A stretch of 63,651 nt of DNA from the IMG/VR virus record IMGVR_UViG_3300027754_004967, positions 1 to 63,651 of that record; one strand, 5' to 3'. Below are positions 20,006 through 29,316 of the stretch, piece after piece. The stretch comes from a virus. The first letter of the stretch is position 1. Each line of letters begins with the position of its first letter. Both the position numbers and the translations under genes were made by a program. A model generated the notes under the pieces. That model had not been told where the DNA came from. It did no database searches and worked only from the letters and a program-made list of their open reading frames with translations.

Positions 20006-20241
20006 TGACTGAGAAAGTTGGACAAACAGAGACTGAGAAGTGGGCGCAGGAAACTCTAAAATCAAGACAAATTGTCTCTGAAATATTGAAGTTTGGCGTA
20101 AATCAGCGTCAAATTCTAAATATCATTAAGCTTTTGGCAATGGAGCTGGAAGACAGAGAAGCCCTAATGGTCATCTCTACAGTTGCCAAAGAAGCGCTCG
20201 AAGGAGCGCAAGTTTCTTCAAACATCATAACAACGGAGTAA
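20005..20241 (+). CDS. Small helical hypothetical protein (78 aa)
   Basis: The ATG overlaps the previous stop. The product is all-helical and acidic (IVSEILKFGVNQRQILNIIK, split helices) without cysteines. It is probably translated together with the genes on both sides. No family is recognised. Confidence 0.7.
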   Translation: MTEKVGQTETEKWAQETLKSRQIVSEILKFGVNQRQILNIIKLLAMELEDREALMVISTVAKEALEGAQVSSNIITTE

Positions 20242-20244
20242 AAA

Positions 20245-20448
20245 ATGGCAAATGAAGCAATCGCTGAGACTTGGAATCGTGTTAAGACCCTAATCGAGTC
20301 GATGGATCTTGACATCCAGAAGAATGCAGGCGGAAACGCGTCTGCTGGTGTTCGTGCTCGTCGTGGACTCAGACTTCTGAAGAAAGAAGCTGCGACTCTT
20401 ATCAAGTCCATGGTCGAGGTTGAGAAGAGCAGGAAGGCTGCAGAGTAA
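20245..20448 (+). CDS. Hc1-like histone H1 homologue
   Basis: The 67-residue product matches the short Hc1 family layout: an N-terminal helix (WNRVKTLIESMDLDIQKN), a GNASAGVRARRGLRLLKK basic centre and a Lys/Glu helix. Members coat and compact DNA. The phage could use it for genome packing or for remodelling the host nucleoid. It is followed two bases later by the HeH-domain protein gene. Confidence 0.82.
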   Translation: MANEAIAETWNRVKTLIESMDLDIQKNAGGNASAGVRARRGLRLLKKEAATLIKSMVEVEKSRKAAE

Positions 20449-20449
20449 C

Positions 20450-20797
20450 ATGCCAGCATCTCTCTATCGACTTGCTGGAAAGCCGCATTTTGCTGAGGTT
20501 TCGACCGACGACCAGGCAACTCAAGAAATTGTTGAAGCCCCCGTGGAGCAAGCTCCTATAGAGATCAAAGAGCTTGTAACCGAGGTGGTAGAAAGCGTTC
20601 CGGTTCAGACCGATACGACCCCCGCACCTGAGCCGATCGACGCAAACGTTGTTGAGACTGCTCCTGTTGTGTCTTGGGATCCGACTTGGACCAAAGCGCA
20701 GTTGACCGAAGCGGCAGTTTCGATGGGTCTTACCGTCTCTCCCACAAGCACAAAGGCTGATATCATCGCTCTTTTGACAGCTGCAAGCAAGTCTTAA
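20450..20797 (+). CDS. HeH/SAP-like domain protein with acidic Pro-rich linker
   Basis: The protein starts at the ATG at 20450, giving 115 residues. The middle is Glu/Val/Pro-rich and probably disordered. The C-terminal 36 residues (WTKAQLTEAAVSMGL, then STKADIIALLTAA) match helix-extension-helix (HeH/LEM/SAP-like) modules that bind DNA or cap phage structural proteins. A terminator follows. Confidence 0.75.
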   Translation: MPASLYRLAGKPHFAEVSTDDQATQEIVEAPVEQAPIEIKELVTEVVESVPVQTDTTPAPEPIDANVVETAPVVSWDPTWTKAQLTEAAVSMGLTVSPTSTKADIIALLTAASKS

Positions 20798-20814
20798 TCG
20801 CGAAATTATAGGCG

Positions 20815-20855
20815 AGGCCTCACTCCACAGATATCTTCTGGAGTGAGGCCTTTTC
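20815..20855. terminator. Terminator between convergent genes
   Basis: AGGCCTCACTCCA (20815-20827) pairs perfectly with TGGAGTGAGGCCT (20839-20851), followed by TTTC. The stop codon of the minus-strand gene lies in the left arm, so the hairpin could serve both strands; only the plus strand has a T tract. Confidence 0.8.
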
Positions 20856-21074
20856 TAGTTGACAGACTCTCATTCTCGTGATGTTGAATATATCTCCAAT
20901 CTGCTGAAGAGTCATACCTTCATCATTCTGGGATGCAGCGATGATCGCGCAGTTCATGTGACAGGATGAATTCATCCACTGCCTGCATCCCTTCTTCTGA
21001 CATTGCGCTCCACGCTTTTCATGCTCAGCAAAGCAAGTGGTGCCAATCACGGTATCTGTCAATTTGTTCTCCAT
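20820..21074 (-). CDS. Sigma region 4-like HTH regulator with Cys cluster
   Basis: The 84-residue minus-strand protein has a Cys/His-rich N-terminal half (CFAEHEKRGAQC, CRQW, CHMNC) that could bind zinc. Its C-terminal helix-turn-helix GMTLQQIGDIFNITRMRVCQ strongly resembles sigma-70 region 4. It could redirect host RNA polymerase or act as a repressor. It is divergent from the PhoH gene at 21147, with 72 bases between them. Confidence 0.82.
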   Translation of the reverse strand: MENKLTDTVIGTTCFAEHEKRGAQCQKKGCRQWMNSSCHMNCAIIAASQNDEGMTLQQIGDIFNITRMRVCQLEKASLQKISVE

Positions 21075-21146
21075 TTGATGTTACCTTTGTCTCTTAGATG
21101 ATATCTTTACTTGAGAGGCGAGTATTTTCAACCTCGATAGGAAAAG

Positions 21147-22454
21147 TTGAGTACCAGAAAGATTCTTGTAGTTGATACGTCGGTTCTCCTTCATGACATG
21201 CAGAGCATTCACTCATTTCCCGGAAATGATGTGATTCTTCCGTTAGTGGTGCTTGAGGAGTTGGATCGATTCAAGGAGCGTCAAGACCTACTCGGATCGT
21301 CAGCTCGATACGTGAACAGGTACCTCGATCAGCTCCGTCAGCAGGGAGGTCACCTTCACGATGGTGTCCAGGTGCCGGGGGACCAGACCATTCGGGTTGA
21401 GAATGAGATGAGCCCTATGGGCATCCAGATGCCCTCTGGCCTCGATTCATCCAAAGGTGATAACCAACTTGTTATCGTGGCCCTGGGCCTAAAGCAGAGA
21501 CACCCAGGGGTGCCTGTGAAGGTCGTAACGAAGGACATTAACCTTAGAGTGAAGTGCGACGCGCTGGGTCTTATCGCGGAGGATTACTTCCGCGATCACA
21601 TCAGGAGTGTGAAGGAAGGTCGCCAGATGTACTCAGGTCAGGAGACGATTGAGCTCGCTGATCGTGACATTGATACCTTCTACTCCAGGAAGGAGCTTGA
21701 GGTCGAGGAATGGATGCCTGAGCTCTTTCCGAATCAGTTTGTGTACGCTGTCTCCGATCTTGATCCAAAGAAGTCTTTTCTTGCAATCCATAAGAACGGA
21801 AAGCTTCTGCCCTTAAACTACAAGTGCAACAGCATCAATGCTAGGAGCAAAGAGCAAAAGTTTGCTCTTCACGCTCTGCTTGATCCAGAGATTCCCCTCG
21901 TCTCTCTTTCAGGTCTTGCTGGATCCGGTAAGACTTTCCTTACTCTCGCAGCTGGAATGCAGGGTTTCAGTGAGAAGACGTACAAGCGTATCATCATCAC
22001 AAGATCAATTGAGCCCGTCGGTAAGGAGCTTGGCTTCCTACCCGGTGATATCAACGACAAGATGGCTCCGTGGCTATCTCCGATTGTCGACAACTTCAGG
22101 CAAGCGTTTGGAGAATCAACATTCTTTGAGATGATGAGAGCCCGAGGTGATATTGACGTTGCTCCGCTCTCTTTCATTCGTGGTCGAACATTCGCTGATG
22201 CTTTCATCATTGTTGATGAGGCTCAGAACACGACAATTCATGAGTTGAAGACGATCATCACGAGAACTGGTAAGAACAGCAAGATCGTTCTCCTTGGAGA
22301 CACTGATCAGATTGACACTCCTTACATTGACAGCTACTCTAACGGTTTGACTATTTCTGTTGAAAAGCTAAAGACTTCTCATCTCACAAGTCATATTACT
22401 CTTGAGAGAGGAGAACGGTCGGAACTCGCGACTCTCGCAGGTCAGATGCTCTAG
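21147..22454 (+). CDS. PIN-PhoH fusion protein (PhoH2-like)
   Basis: The 435-residue protein starts at TTG 21147 after AGGAAAAG. Residues 1-140 form a PIN nuclease domain (VVDTSVLLHD, LEELDRFK, TKDINLRVK) and about 230-430 form a PhoH ATPase with Walker A GLAGSGKT and Walker B VDEAQN. PhoH2-type fusions couple RNA unwinding to RNA cleavage. Phages often carry PhoH genes. It may degrade host RNA during infection. Confidence 0.92.
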   Translation: MSTRKILVVDTSVLLHDMQSIHSFPGNDVILPLVVLEELDRFKERQDLLGSSARYVNRYLDQLRQQGGHLHDGVQVPGDQTIRVENEMSPMGIQMPSGLDSSKGDNQLVIVALGLKQRHPGVPVKVVTKDINLRVKCDALGLIAEDYFRDHIRSVKEGRQMYSGQETIELADRDIDTFYSRKELEVEEWMPELFPNQFVYAVSDLDPKKSFLAIHKNGKLLPLNYKCNSINARSKEQKFALHALLDPEIPLVSLSGLAGSGKTFLTLAAGMQGFSEKTYKRIIITRSIEPVGKELGFLPGDINDKMAPWLSPIVDNFRQAFGESTFFEMMRARGDIDVAPLSFIRGRTFADAFIIVDEAQNTTIHELKTIITRTGKNSKIVLLGDTDQIDTPYIDSYSNGLTISVEKLKTSHLTSHITLERGERSELATLAGQML

Positions 22455-22483
22455 CTCAGAATACTTAGTGCTGGAGGCGGGCT

Positions 22484-22810
22484 GTGCCGACGAGGATCGA
22501 TCTACAACGCTACAAAAAGACGTATCCATTCCTGCGTCGTGAACCCAGAAATTACTTCCTGACGGAGTCTGACTTGGCTAATGTGAATATAGACGCTGCA
22601 ATCGCTACTTTTGGCGGTAGCGATGAGCTTACGTATAGCTTTCCTACTGGCAAGTTTTCTCTTCCACCGAAAGTTACTGTTACTCCAAAAGGAGCAACTG
22701 CGAACTTCAGCGTGTATATCGTAAGTATTTCGGCTTCAAGCGTCACTTTAAAAGCTTCCACTCCGACTAGCGATTCTGTCCATATCCATGCGATTGAGGT
22801 TCTAAGTTAA
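22484..22810 (+). CDS. Small virion-associated protein (108 aa)
   Basis: The GTG at 22484 has a GGAGG site. The first 40 residues are polar and helical; the rest is beta-rich (FSLPPKVTVTPKGATANFSVYI), which looks like a small virion or fibre-associated beta domain. Its stop overlaps the start of the first large fibre gene (TAATG), so it is probably an adaptor or accessory of that protein. Confidence 0.72.
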   Translation: MPTRIDLQRYKKTYPFLRREPRNYFLTESDLANVNIDAAIATFGGSDELTYSFPTGKFSLPPKVTVTPKGATANFSVYIVSISASSVTLKASTPTSDSVHIHAIEVLS

Positions 22811-25800
22811 TGTCAGCAGATTTTCGCGCAAGACAGATACGCGTTAACCAGATCATCAACTCTGGAAGCACTGCATCTTCACCGCTTCTGATCTATGGGC
22901 TTGGTTCTGCAACGGATCAGTCAGGTGGGTTCTTCGCATCACATTTCACGACCGGATCTGATACCTGGCTTTTCATTTCAGGAACTGCAGGTTCTAAAAA
23001 TTCATCATCTCGTGGAGTTGTCACTTTCAAGGGTGACGTCGTCATTTCAGGTACAATCTACAACTCAGCGGGCGCGTCATATTCTGTCGGAGGAGGGGGC
23101 GGAGGCACAAGCAACTGGAATGAGCTTTCCCCATCCCCACGTCTCAACTCAACCGCTTCAGTATCCATTGCGGGAGCTCTGGGGTCAAGTTACGCAGCCC
23201 AGAACGCCGGTTCCGATGTATTCTTCTTTGTCAGCGGAACATCTGGCATTACTGATGCTACTGCTAGAAAGTCTGTGTTCGGTGGCGATGTCGTCATCTC
23301 TGGATCACATTACGTAATTGGTAACGTAACGGGAACAAACGCTCAATTTTCGGGTGACGTTGCGGTCGACGGTGGAGATATTACCACAACTGCGTCAACG
23401 TTTAACCTTGCAACTTCAGCAACAACTCTCAACCTCGGATCAAGCACAAGCAGGGTCGTAGTTCCGGGCGATCTTGAAGTCCAGGGAACGACTGTAACTG
23501 TTGACGCTTCCAATATCACGGTTGAAGATCCGCTCATAGGTCTTGGTTTCACCACCGGATCGGTGGCTGGATCAGCTGGAGATCGTGGATTCATCGGTGG
23601 TATCACGGGAGCTGGTAACAATGTCGCTTTTGCATGGTCGAACAACAGCGGGTCATTTGTCGCCACAAAGACAACATCCACTCCCGGCGCAACTGCAATT
23701 GCTGTTAGCAGCTTGCAGCCGATCAGAGCTTCATCTCTTCAAGTCAACGGAACAACAGCTTTTATTACGTCTTCAGACGGTTCGACGCTAGTTGCCAGCG
23801 GAACTGCAGTCCAGCTGAAAGCTGCTTCTGGAAATACGGTTAAATTCTTTGAAGCTGAGTCTGAGTACATCTCTTTTTCAAGATCTGGTGGTTCATCAGC
23901 TCTCATTCGATCGACAGAAGCTGCTTTTCCGTCGTTGTATCTCTCTGGCAGCTCAGTCCACATTGATTCGTACTCTGGTCTTACATGGTTTGATTCGAAT
24001 TCCAACGGCGGACTTGCGGTTGATAGCTCCAACTTATTCAGCCCAAAGATACTTGGAAGATTACAGTCAGGAACACCGGTAAATCTCACGATTAGTGGAT
24101 CTACCCTAACGCTTGGATCTAACGACGGTCAAATCTTACTTTATCGCGGAGCTTCAGAGTTTCTTCGAGCGACCTACGACGGCGCAAGTGACTCTGTCAT
24201 CTCAGCTCAATCCCTAAACTTAAGCGTTGGCGGAACAGCTTCGACTCAGCTAAGCGGTTCAACAGTCTCTATTAATCACGGCGCTGGTGTTATCAACTTC
24301 CAGCGTCATGGAACTAATTTCGCAACAATTAGCAGCGGATCGGGAGATCTTACATCACTCGCAGCTGCAGCCGGTAAGACGTTTCAGATCGGCGGAACGG
24401 GTTTAACCAAGCTAACCGGTAGCTTGCTATCAATCACTGCAGGCTCTCAGGGAATTGGATTTGAGAAAGACAACTCTCAGTTTTTGAGTGTTGTTAGCGG
24501 CTCAGGACAGAACGCTACCATCAGCGCTTACACTGGTAAGAGCCTCTCTATCAATAGCGACTCTGCTGTAACGATCAGCGGTTCAAGCGTTCAGGTAACA
24601 GGCTCACTTATTGCGCAGAATATAACTGGGTCTCTTAGAAAGACTACTGGCGGTCTTGATTTCATCACCGGAAGCGGTGTAACCGTCAACTACAATTCTT
24701 CCGGACAGTGGGAACTCACTGCTTCAGGCGGTGGCGGTGGGTCTCCGGGTGGATCCGACACTTACGTTCAATTTAATGATGGTGGAACAACATTCGGTGG
24801 TGACAGCGGTCTAACTTACAATAAGACGACTGATACTCTGACTGGTGTCACGATCAAAGCAACTGGTGGATTGAGCGGATCACTCAGAAGCTTAACGGAC
24901 GGTACACCTTACCTTGTTGCAAGCTCATCCAGCGCCATGGCACAGACAGGAAGCATCTCGATTACTTCGGGATCCGCCAACGGTCAGGTCACTGTTAACT
25001 CTTACGTTTTCCCGAGTGATCTTTCAGTTTCTTTGACTGGTGGAAGAACTTTTGGAAGATACGCAACCGGTACCACGATCCCAGCAACTGGAAAGACACC
25101 TGCGGAAGTCATCCTCCTTGCAATTGCAGAGCCTATCAATCCGACCGTGAATCTTACTCCAACAAACCCGATCACTTCCACATTCGGTATCTCCGGGTCA
25201 ATCACAACATCCATCACTGGAAGTTATACGATCAACACTCTCGGCGCAACAGTCTCGACAGCAGCGCTTCAGTTCAGAAGCGGCTCAACAGGGGCTTGGA
25301 CGACTCTGACAAGCGCAACGACAAATCCTCTGTACTACGATCACACTTTCACGGTTGGTTCTTTCTTCACCACAATTCTCAACTACCAGTACATCATAAC
25401 TGACAGCGCGGGAGCTACGCTCACAACTGCCGTGAACTTGACTCCACAAGCTTATGCCGCTCCGACAATGGCGCTCACTGTCACGACCACGACAGGTGGT
25501 GGGTTCTCAAACGAGACAAACACGCTTCGAGAGCGTGGAAATGTCGGTTCAACAATCACCGGCACCATTACCAGGAACAGGTCGAACGCGCCAATTTCAA
25601 GTTACTCTGTTCAGTATCAGGTCAATGGAACGGGAGGTTGGACAGACGTTCCAGGTTTGAGCGCAGTTCCTGTCTCGGGTAACCCATCCTCAATCTCAAT
25701 TCCTTCGACAAGCCACAACGACTCTTCTCTCAACACGTCCACGTCGTTGCTCTACAGAGTCCAAGTTGTTGATGCTTACCAGACTTCAACATCAGGAAGC

Positions 25801-26163
25801 ACAACAATCACGTTCCAGTACGGAATCTTCTACGGTCCTTCCGCTTCCGCCCCAGTGAACTCTGCAAACGTCAGAGCACTTGGAACAAAGACGCTGGTGA
25901 GCGCCGGTGGCACCACGCAGCTTGATACTGGAAATACCCAAGTCAACTTCACCATGGCGCTGCCAACCACGGTTGCGGCATCAGACACCATCTCTTCCGT
26001 AACCGATCTGGACGCCTTGAACGCTGACATCACATCGAGCTACGTGCTCTCCACGTTCAACGTGAATGATGGTGGTGGTACTGCTGTTTCGTACAAGGTC
26101 TACACTATGACAATCGCTTCCCCGTACGCCTCGAGTCACCGTCACTCGATCGTAAGGGCATAA
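22810..26163 (+). CDS. Giant tail fibre/adhesin (1117 aa)
   Basis: The protein is Ser/Thr/Gly-rich with many short beta-repeat units. Residues about 175-310 contain a shared module (GDVAVDGGDITT, NLGSSTSRVVVPGDLEVQG, DRGFIGG, LQPIRASSLQV) also found in the fibre at 27134. The middle is built of 25-30-residue repeats with SGS-type turns. Residues about 735-1117 look like Ig-like beta domains (NPTVNLTPTNPI, YQYIITDSAG). It would recognise the host surface. It lacks the C-terminal module shared by the two fibre genes downstream. Confidence 0.85.
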   Translation: MSADFRARQIRVNQIINSGSTASSPLLIYGLGSATDQSGGFFASHFTTGSDTWLFISGTAGSKNSSSRGVVTFKGDVVISGTIYNSAGASYSVGGGGGGTSNWNELSPSPRLNSTASVSIAGALGSSYAAQNAGSDVFFFVSGTSGITDATARKSVFGGDVVISGSHYVIGNVTGTNAQFSGDVAVDGGDITTTASTFNLATSATTLNLGSSTSRVVVPGDLEVQGTTVTVDASNITVEDPLIGLGFTTGSVAGSAGDRGFIGGITGAGNNVAFAWSNNSGSFVATKTTSTPGATAIAVSSLQPIRASSLQVNGTTAFITSSDGSTLVASGTAVQLKAASGNTVKFFEAESEYISFSRSGGSSALIRSTEAAFPSLYLSGSSVHIDSYSGLTWFDSNSNGGLAVDSSNLFSPKILGRLQSGTPVNLTISGSTLTLGSNDGQILLYRGASEFLRATYDGASDSVISAQSLNLSVGGTASTQLSGSTVSINHGAGVINFQRHGTNFATISSGSGDLTSLAAAAGKTFQIGGTGLTKLTGSLLSITAGSQGIGFEKDNSQFLSVVSGSGQNATISAYTGKSLSINSDSAVTISGSSVQVTGSLIAQNITGSLRKTTGGLDFITGSGVTVNYNSSGQWELTASGGGGGSPGGSDTYVQFNDGGTTFGGDSGLTYNKTTDTLTGVTIKATGGLSGSLRSLTDGTPYLVASSSSAMAQTGSISITSGSANGQVTVNSYVFPSDLSVSLTGGRTFGRYATGTTIPATGKTPAEVILLAIAEPINPTVNLTPTNPITSTFGISGSITTSITGSYTINTLGATVSTAALQFRSGSTGAWTTLTSATTNPLYYDHTFTVGSFFTTILNYQYIITDSAGATLTTAVNLTPQAYAAPTMALTVTTTTGGGFSNETNTLRERGNVGSTITGTITRNRSNAPISSYSVQYQVNGTGGWTDVPGLSAVPVSGNPSSISIPSTSHNDSSLNTSTSLLYRVQVVDAYQTSTSGSTTITFQYGIFYGPSASAPVNSANVRALGTKTLVSAGGTTQLDTGNTQVNFTMALPTTVAASDTISSVTDLDALNADITSSYVLSTFNVNDGGGTAVSYKVYTMTIASPYASSHRHSIVRA

Positions 26164-26175
26164 TTAGAGAGCAGC

Positions 26176-27087
26176 ATGCCAGTAACTCCCGGACTTCAGC
26201 TACCATATGGAATCCAGCCAGTCAATGCTGTTCCAGTTGACTCGTACTCGGGACCATTCACTGGTTCCGCCGACACCGTTCCATCTGCTCTCACCGCAGC
26301 AAACGCTGGCATTCCATCCGCTCTTAGATTTAAGTCGATGGAAGTTCGACTCATCGTCAGCGGATCCTCAAAAAAGTACTGGTATCGTGATGGTGTAGCT
26401 GACGCCAACTTAATCGAGTTTGTTTCCCCTCCAACGGGATCAAACACACAGATACAGTTTAATGACAATGGAGTTCTTGGAGCTTCTTCTGGTCTTGTAT
26501 TCGCAACGGGATCAAACTCATTAACAATCTCGGGAGATCTTGCAGTTGACGGCGGCGACATCACGAGCTCAGCATCATCAACCACAATATTTGCGACAGG
26601 AGTGAGCTCGGTTGCGATCGGTGGGGCTGCTTCAACAATATCGTTCGGAAATTCCAGCAACGCTAACGGATTCACGCTCAACGTTGCAGCAAGCAGGACT
26701 GGCTCGATTGGTATTAATCTGGCTACTGGGGCGACGGTCTCAGGTCTCATAAAGAACATTAACATCGGTCAGGGCGGAGATCAAGGGTCGACAACAAATA
26801 TCAGGATCGGGACGACTGACACAGCTGGGACTTCCAACATTTATATGTCGGGTTCCTTGTACATCACCGGTTCAGTCGGAATGAAAGGATCCATCGTTCC
26901 TGACGCTCACAACACATACACTCTTGGAACTGATGCGATACGTTGGGCTCACATATACACAGGCGACCTTCACCTTCGAAACGAGCGCGGCGACTGGACT
27001 GTGATCGAGGAAAACGACTTCCTCAGAATTGTAAACAACAAGACTGGAAAAAACTACAAGATGTTGATGCAATTAATCGACGAATAA
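26176..27087 (+). CDS. Tail fibre paralogue with shared C-terminal module
   Basis: The 303-residue protein shares SGDLAVDGGDIT with the first fibre. Its last 55 residues (RWAHIYTGDLHLRNERGDW, then EENDFLRIVNNKTGKNYK) are nearly the same as the C-terminus of the 702-residue fibre downstream. The C-terminal module probably forms the trimer tip or a folding/attachment domain. It is much shorter than its neighbours, suggesting a tip subunit or a reduced copy. Confidence 0.85.
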   Translation: MPVTPGLQLPYGIQPVNAVPVDSYSGPFTGSADTVPSALTAANAGIPSALRFKSMEVRLIVSGSSKKYWYRDGVADANLIEFVSPPTGSNTQIQFNDNGVLGASSGLVFATGSNSLTISGDLAVDGGDITSSASSTTIFATGVSSVAIGGAASTISFGNSSNANGFTLNVAASRTGSIGINLATGATVSGLIKNINIGQGGDQGSTTNIRIGTTDTAGTSNIYMSGSLYITGSVGMKGSIVPDAHNTYTLGTDAIRWAHIYTGDLHLRNERGDWTVIEENDFLRIVNNKTGKNYKMLMQLIDE

Positions 27088-27133
27088 CCGTATTCGTTGA
27101 TAGTTAGAGATGAACTGAAATTGGAGTGATATC

Positions 27134-29242
27134 ATGGCTTTCGTAGGTAGTTTATCTGGTTCGCTGGGAACCATCGCAGTAACTGGTTCACTGATTCCTG
27201 TGTCTGCAACGAATGACATCGGCTCTTCGGCGAATAAGTGGCAAACCGTTTACGCAACGAATATAACGGGCTCGCTTACAAGACTTGCGGGTGGGGGAGA
27301 GTACCTCAAGCCGGGCAGCAACATCACGCTCACAACGGGCTCGGACGGCTCGGTCACCATCGCATCGACAGGCGGCGGTGGCGGCGGTGCACCTACAGTC
27401 TTCAGCGAAGCTAGCGCAGCTGCAGCTTACACGACGTCGTCCATCGCGATCGGTTTCAGCTCTGCGGCTAACTCCAAAGGATCAGACGTATTCTTTGCAG
27501 TTTCAAGCAGCAACCCAGCCGTCAACACGTCCGTGTTCTCCGGTCCGATCGTAGGCTCTGGGTCGTTCACTCTCAAAGATATTTTTTCGGGTCTTCCTGT
27601 AGCTAGTATCGACGGTTTGGGTGTCATCAGCGGCTCTGGCCTTCAGTCCGCCGGAAACCTGTCCGTCCAGGGAACAAGCGCTCTGATTGGAAATGTCACA
27701 GTCACGGGAGACGTTGCCGTCAACGGTGGAGACATAACAACCACCGCTGGAACGTTCAACGTAGCTTCTTCCGCTACAACAGTTAACCTCGGTTCAAGCA
27801 CCGGTAGGGTTGTAATCCCTGGTGATCTCGAAGTCCAGGGAGTGACAACAACCGTATCTTCCAGTAACCTAATCATCAAAGACCCTCTCGTTGGATTTGG
27901 ATTTGCTTCCGGAGCTTTTCCGGCAAGCAGCACTGGAGACCGCGGGTTCATCGGCGGGTACACCGGATCTGGTAACAGCAACGTTGCTTTCGGATACTCT
28001 CTTTCGAACACGGCGTTCGTAGCTACTAAGACAAATTCTGACTCTACGTCAACCACGTTTAACGTAGCCGACCTCCAGCCGATCAGGGCTTCTAGGTTCC
28101 AGGTCAGCGGTTCGACTGCAGAGCTGAAGGGTAACGGCACTTCGATCCAGCTAAGCGGCTCGCAGGTTGAACTCTTTGCGGATGTTGCGGGTACGAACCA
28201 CTACAGCAATGGCACCAACTTCCTCAATGTCGGTCTTGCAGGAAGCAATGTCAATATAACTGGACAGAGCACATACGATCTCACCCTGAGAGCGGCAGGC
28301 AACGTCAACCTCAGCGGTAGCACCGCGGTCGTTCAGCACGATGCTGGAAACAACTTCACCATCAAGACAATACAGGGTGGAAACTACGTTCGACTGCTCT
28401 CGGGTTCTATCACTGCAGGAACCGGCGGTTCGGCGGCTGGTGAAGGAAACACCGCAATCCTACGTGGTCTCAGCGCAACCTCCTTGGTTCTTGAAGCGGC
28501 AAGTGCAAAGAATACGATCGTCAGCGGCTCGACCGTCTACGCCAATACTGTCGGATCCAACGGCTTCGTTGTTCAGAGTGCCGGGTCCGATTTGTTCAAG
28601 ACGTGGTCTCCGTCATCGAACGTTGTCTCGCTTGACTCGCAGGGTTCAAACACAACGTTAAACCTTGGGCCCACGATTCCGACCACGATCAACATCGGTA
28701 CTGGAAGCGCAACCACGGTCAGCATCGGAGCTCTTACCGGAAGAACAACGATCAACAATGATCTTTTCCTGGGAACTGGTAACCTCGCAGTTCAAGGAAA
28801 TGGCACTCCGATCACTCTCATCTCAAGCGGAAACATTGTTTCGAAGCTTGACATCAACAATGATGGTACAGGTCATTACTTTGATATCGCGAACTGGAAC
28901 AACGTCAGCCAGTTCAGAGTTTACGAGGACTCAGGAGCTCACGTTTCCGGAACTCTTACGGTCTCTGGATCGACGACTCTGGGACGTTCTGCAAGCGATC
29001 GAGTTACTTTCAACGCAACTGTTAACTCCAATATCCTCCCTGCGGCTGATGTCACCCACACACTGGGTTCTTCAGACTTCCGCTGGGCTCACATATACAC
29101 CGGAGACTTGCACCTTCGCAATGAGCGTGGTGACTACACCCTAATCGAGGAACCTGACTTCCTCTCCATCCGCTTCAACAAGAACGGTAAGAGATACAAG
29201 TTCCTCCTTGAGAGAGTTCCGGAGCTTGATGAGAGCAGGTGA
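27134..29242 (+). CDS. Tail fibre paralogue (702 aa)
   Basis: The gene starts at ATG 27134 after GGAG. The N-terminal part is a Gly-rich beta structure (TIASTGGGGGG). Residues about 190-330 carry the module shared with the 1117-residue fibre (GDVAVNGGDITTTAGTFN, NLGSSTGRVVIPGDLEVQG, GDRGFIGG). The C-terminus (RWAHIYTGDLHLRNERGDY) matches the 303-residue paralogue. A terminator follows 19 bases after the stop, so the fibre operon ends here. Module sharing indicates duplication and recombination among fibre genes. Confidence 0.87.
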   Translation: MAFVGSLSGSLGTIAVTGSLIPVSATNDIGSSANKWQTVYATNITGSLTRLAGGGEYLKPGSNITLTTGSDGSVTIASTGGGGGGAPTVFSEASAAAAYTTSSIAIGFSSAANSKGSDVFFAVSSSNPAVNTSVFSGPIVGSGSFTLKDIFSGLPVASIDGLGVISGSGLQSAGNLSVQGTSALIGNVTVTGDVAVNGGDITTTAGTFNVASSATTVNLGSSTGRVVIPGDLEVQGVTTTVSSSNLIIKDPLVGFGFASGAFPASSTGDRGFIGGYTGSGNSNVAFGYSLSNTAFVATKTNSDSTSTTFNVADLQPIRASRFQVSGSTAELKGNGTSIQLSGSQVELFADVAGTNHYSNGTNFLNVGLAGSNVNITGQSTYDLTLRAAGNVNLSGSTAVVQHDAGNNFTIKTIQGGNYVRLLSGSITAGTGGSAAGEGNTAILRGLSATSLVLEAASAKNTIVSGSTVYANTVGSNGFVVQSAGSDLFKTWSPSSNVVSLDSQGSNTTLNLGPTIPTTINIGTGSATTVSIGALTGRTTINNDLFLGTGNLAVQGNGTPITLISSGNIVSKLDINNDGTGHYFDIANWNNVSQFRVYEDSGAHVSGTLTVSGSTTLGRSASDRVTFNATVNSNILPAADVTHTLGSSDFRWAHIYTGDLHLRNERGDYTLIEEPDFLSIRFNKNGKRYKFLLERVPELDESR

Positions 29243-29261
29243 TCGAAACCTGATATGATCT

Positions 29262-29286
29262 CGGCCGGCTAACCACCGGCCGTTTT
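29262..29286 (+). terminator. Intrinsic terminator after fibre genes
   Basis: CGGCCGG (29262-29268) pairs with CCGGCCG (29276-29282) around loop CTAACCA, followed by TTTTCATT. Confidence 0.85.
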
Positions 29287-29302
29287 CATTTGTGAAGAGG
29301 CT

Positions 29303-29311
29303 TGCTATAAT
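29303..29311 (+). promoter_or_regulatory. Extended -10 promoter for the glycan island
   Basis: TGC followed by a perfect TATAAT (29306-29311) lies just after the terminator. The -35 region is weak. If used, the +1 would fall at about 29318, almost at the chosen ATG, so the transcript would be leaderless or the true start codon lies further in. Confidence 0.4.
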
Positions 29312-29316
29312 TGTTC

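Noticed and set aside
21356-22210. Minus-strand frames opposite PhoH
   Set aside because: They are shadows of a clearly recognised gene.
22895-29144. Many alternative frames inside the tail fibre genes
   Set aside because: Repetitive Ser/Thr/Gly codons leave other frames open; the plus-strand fibre frames explain the region.
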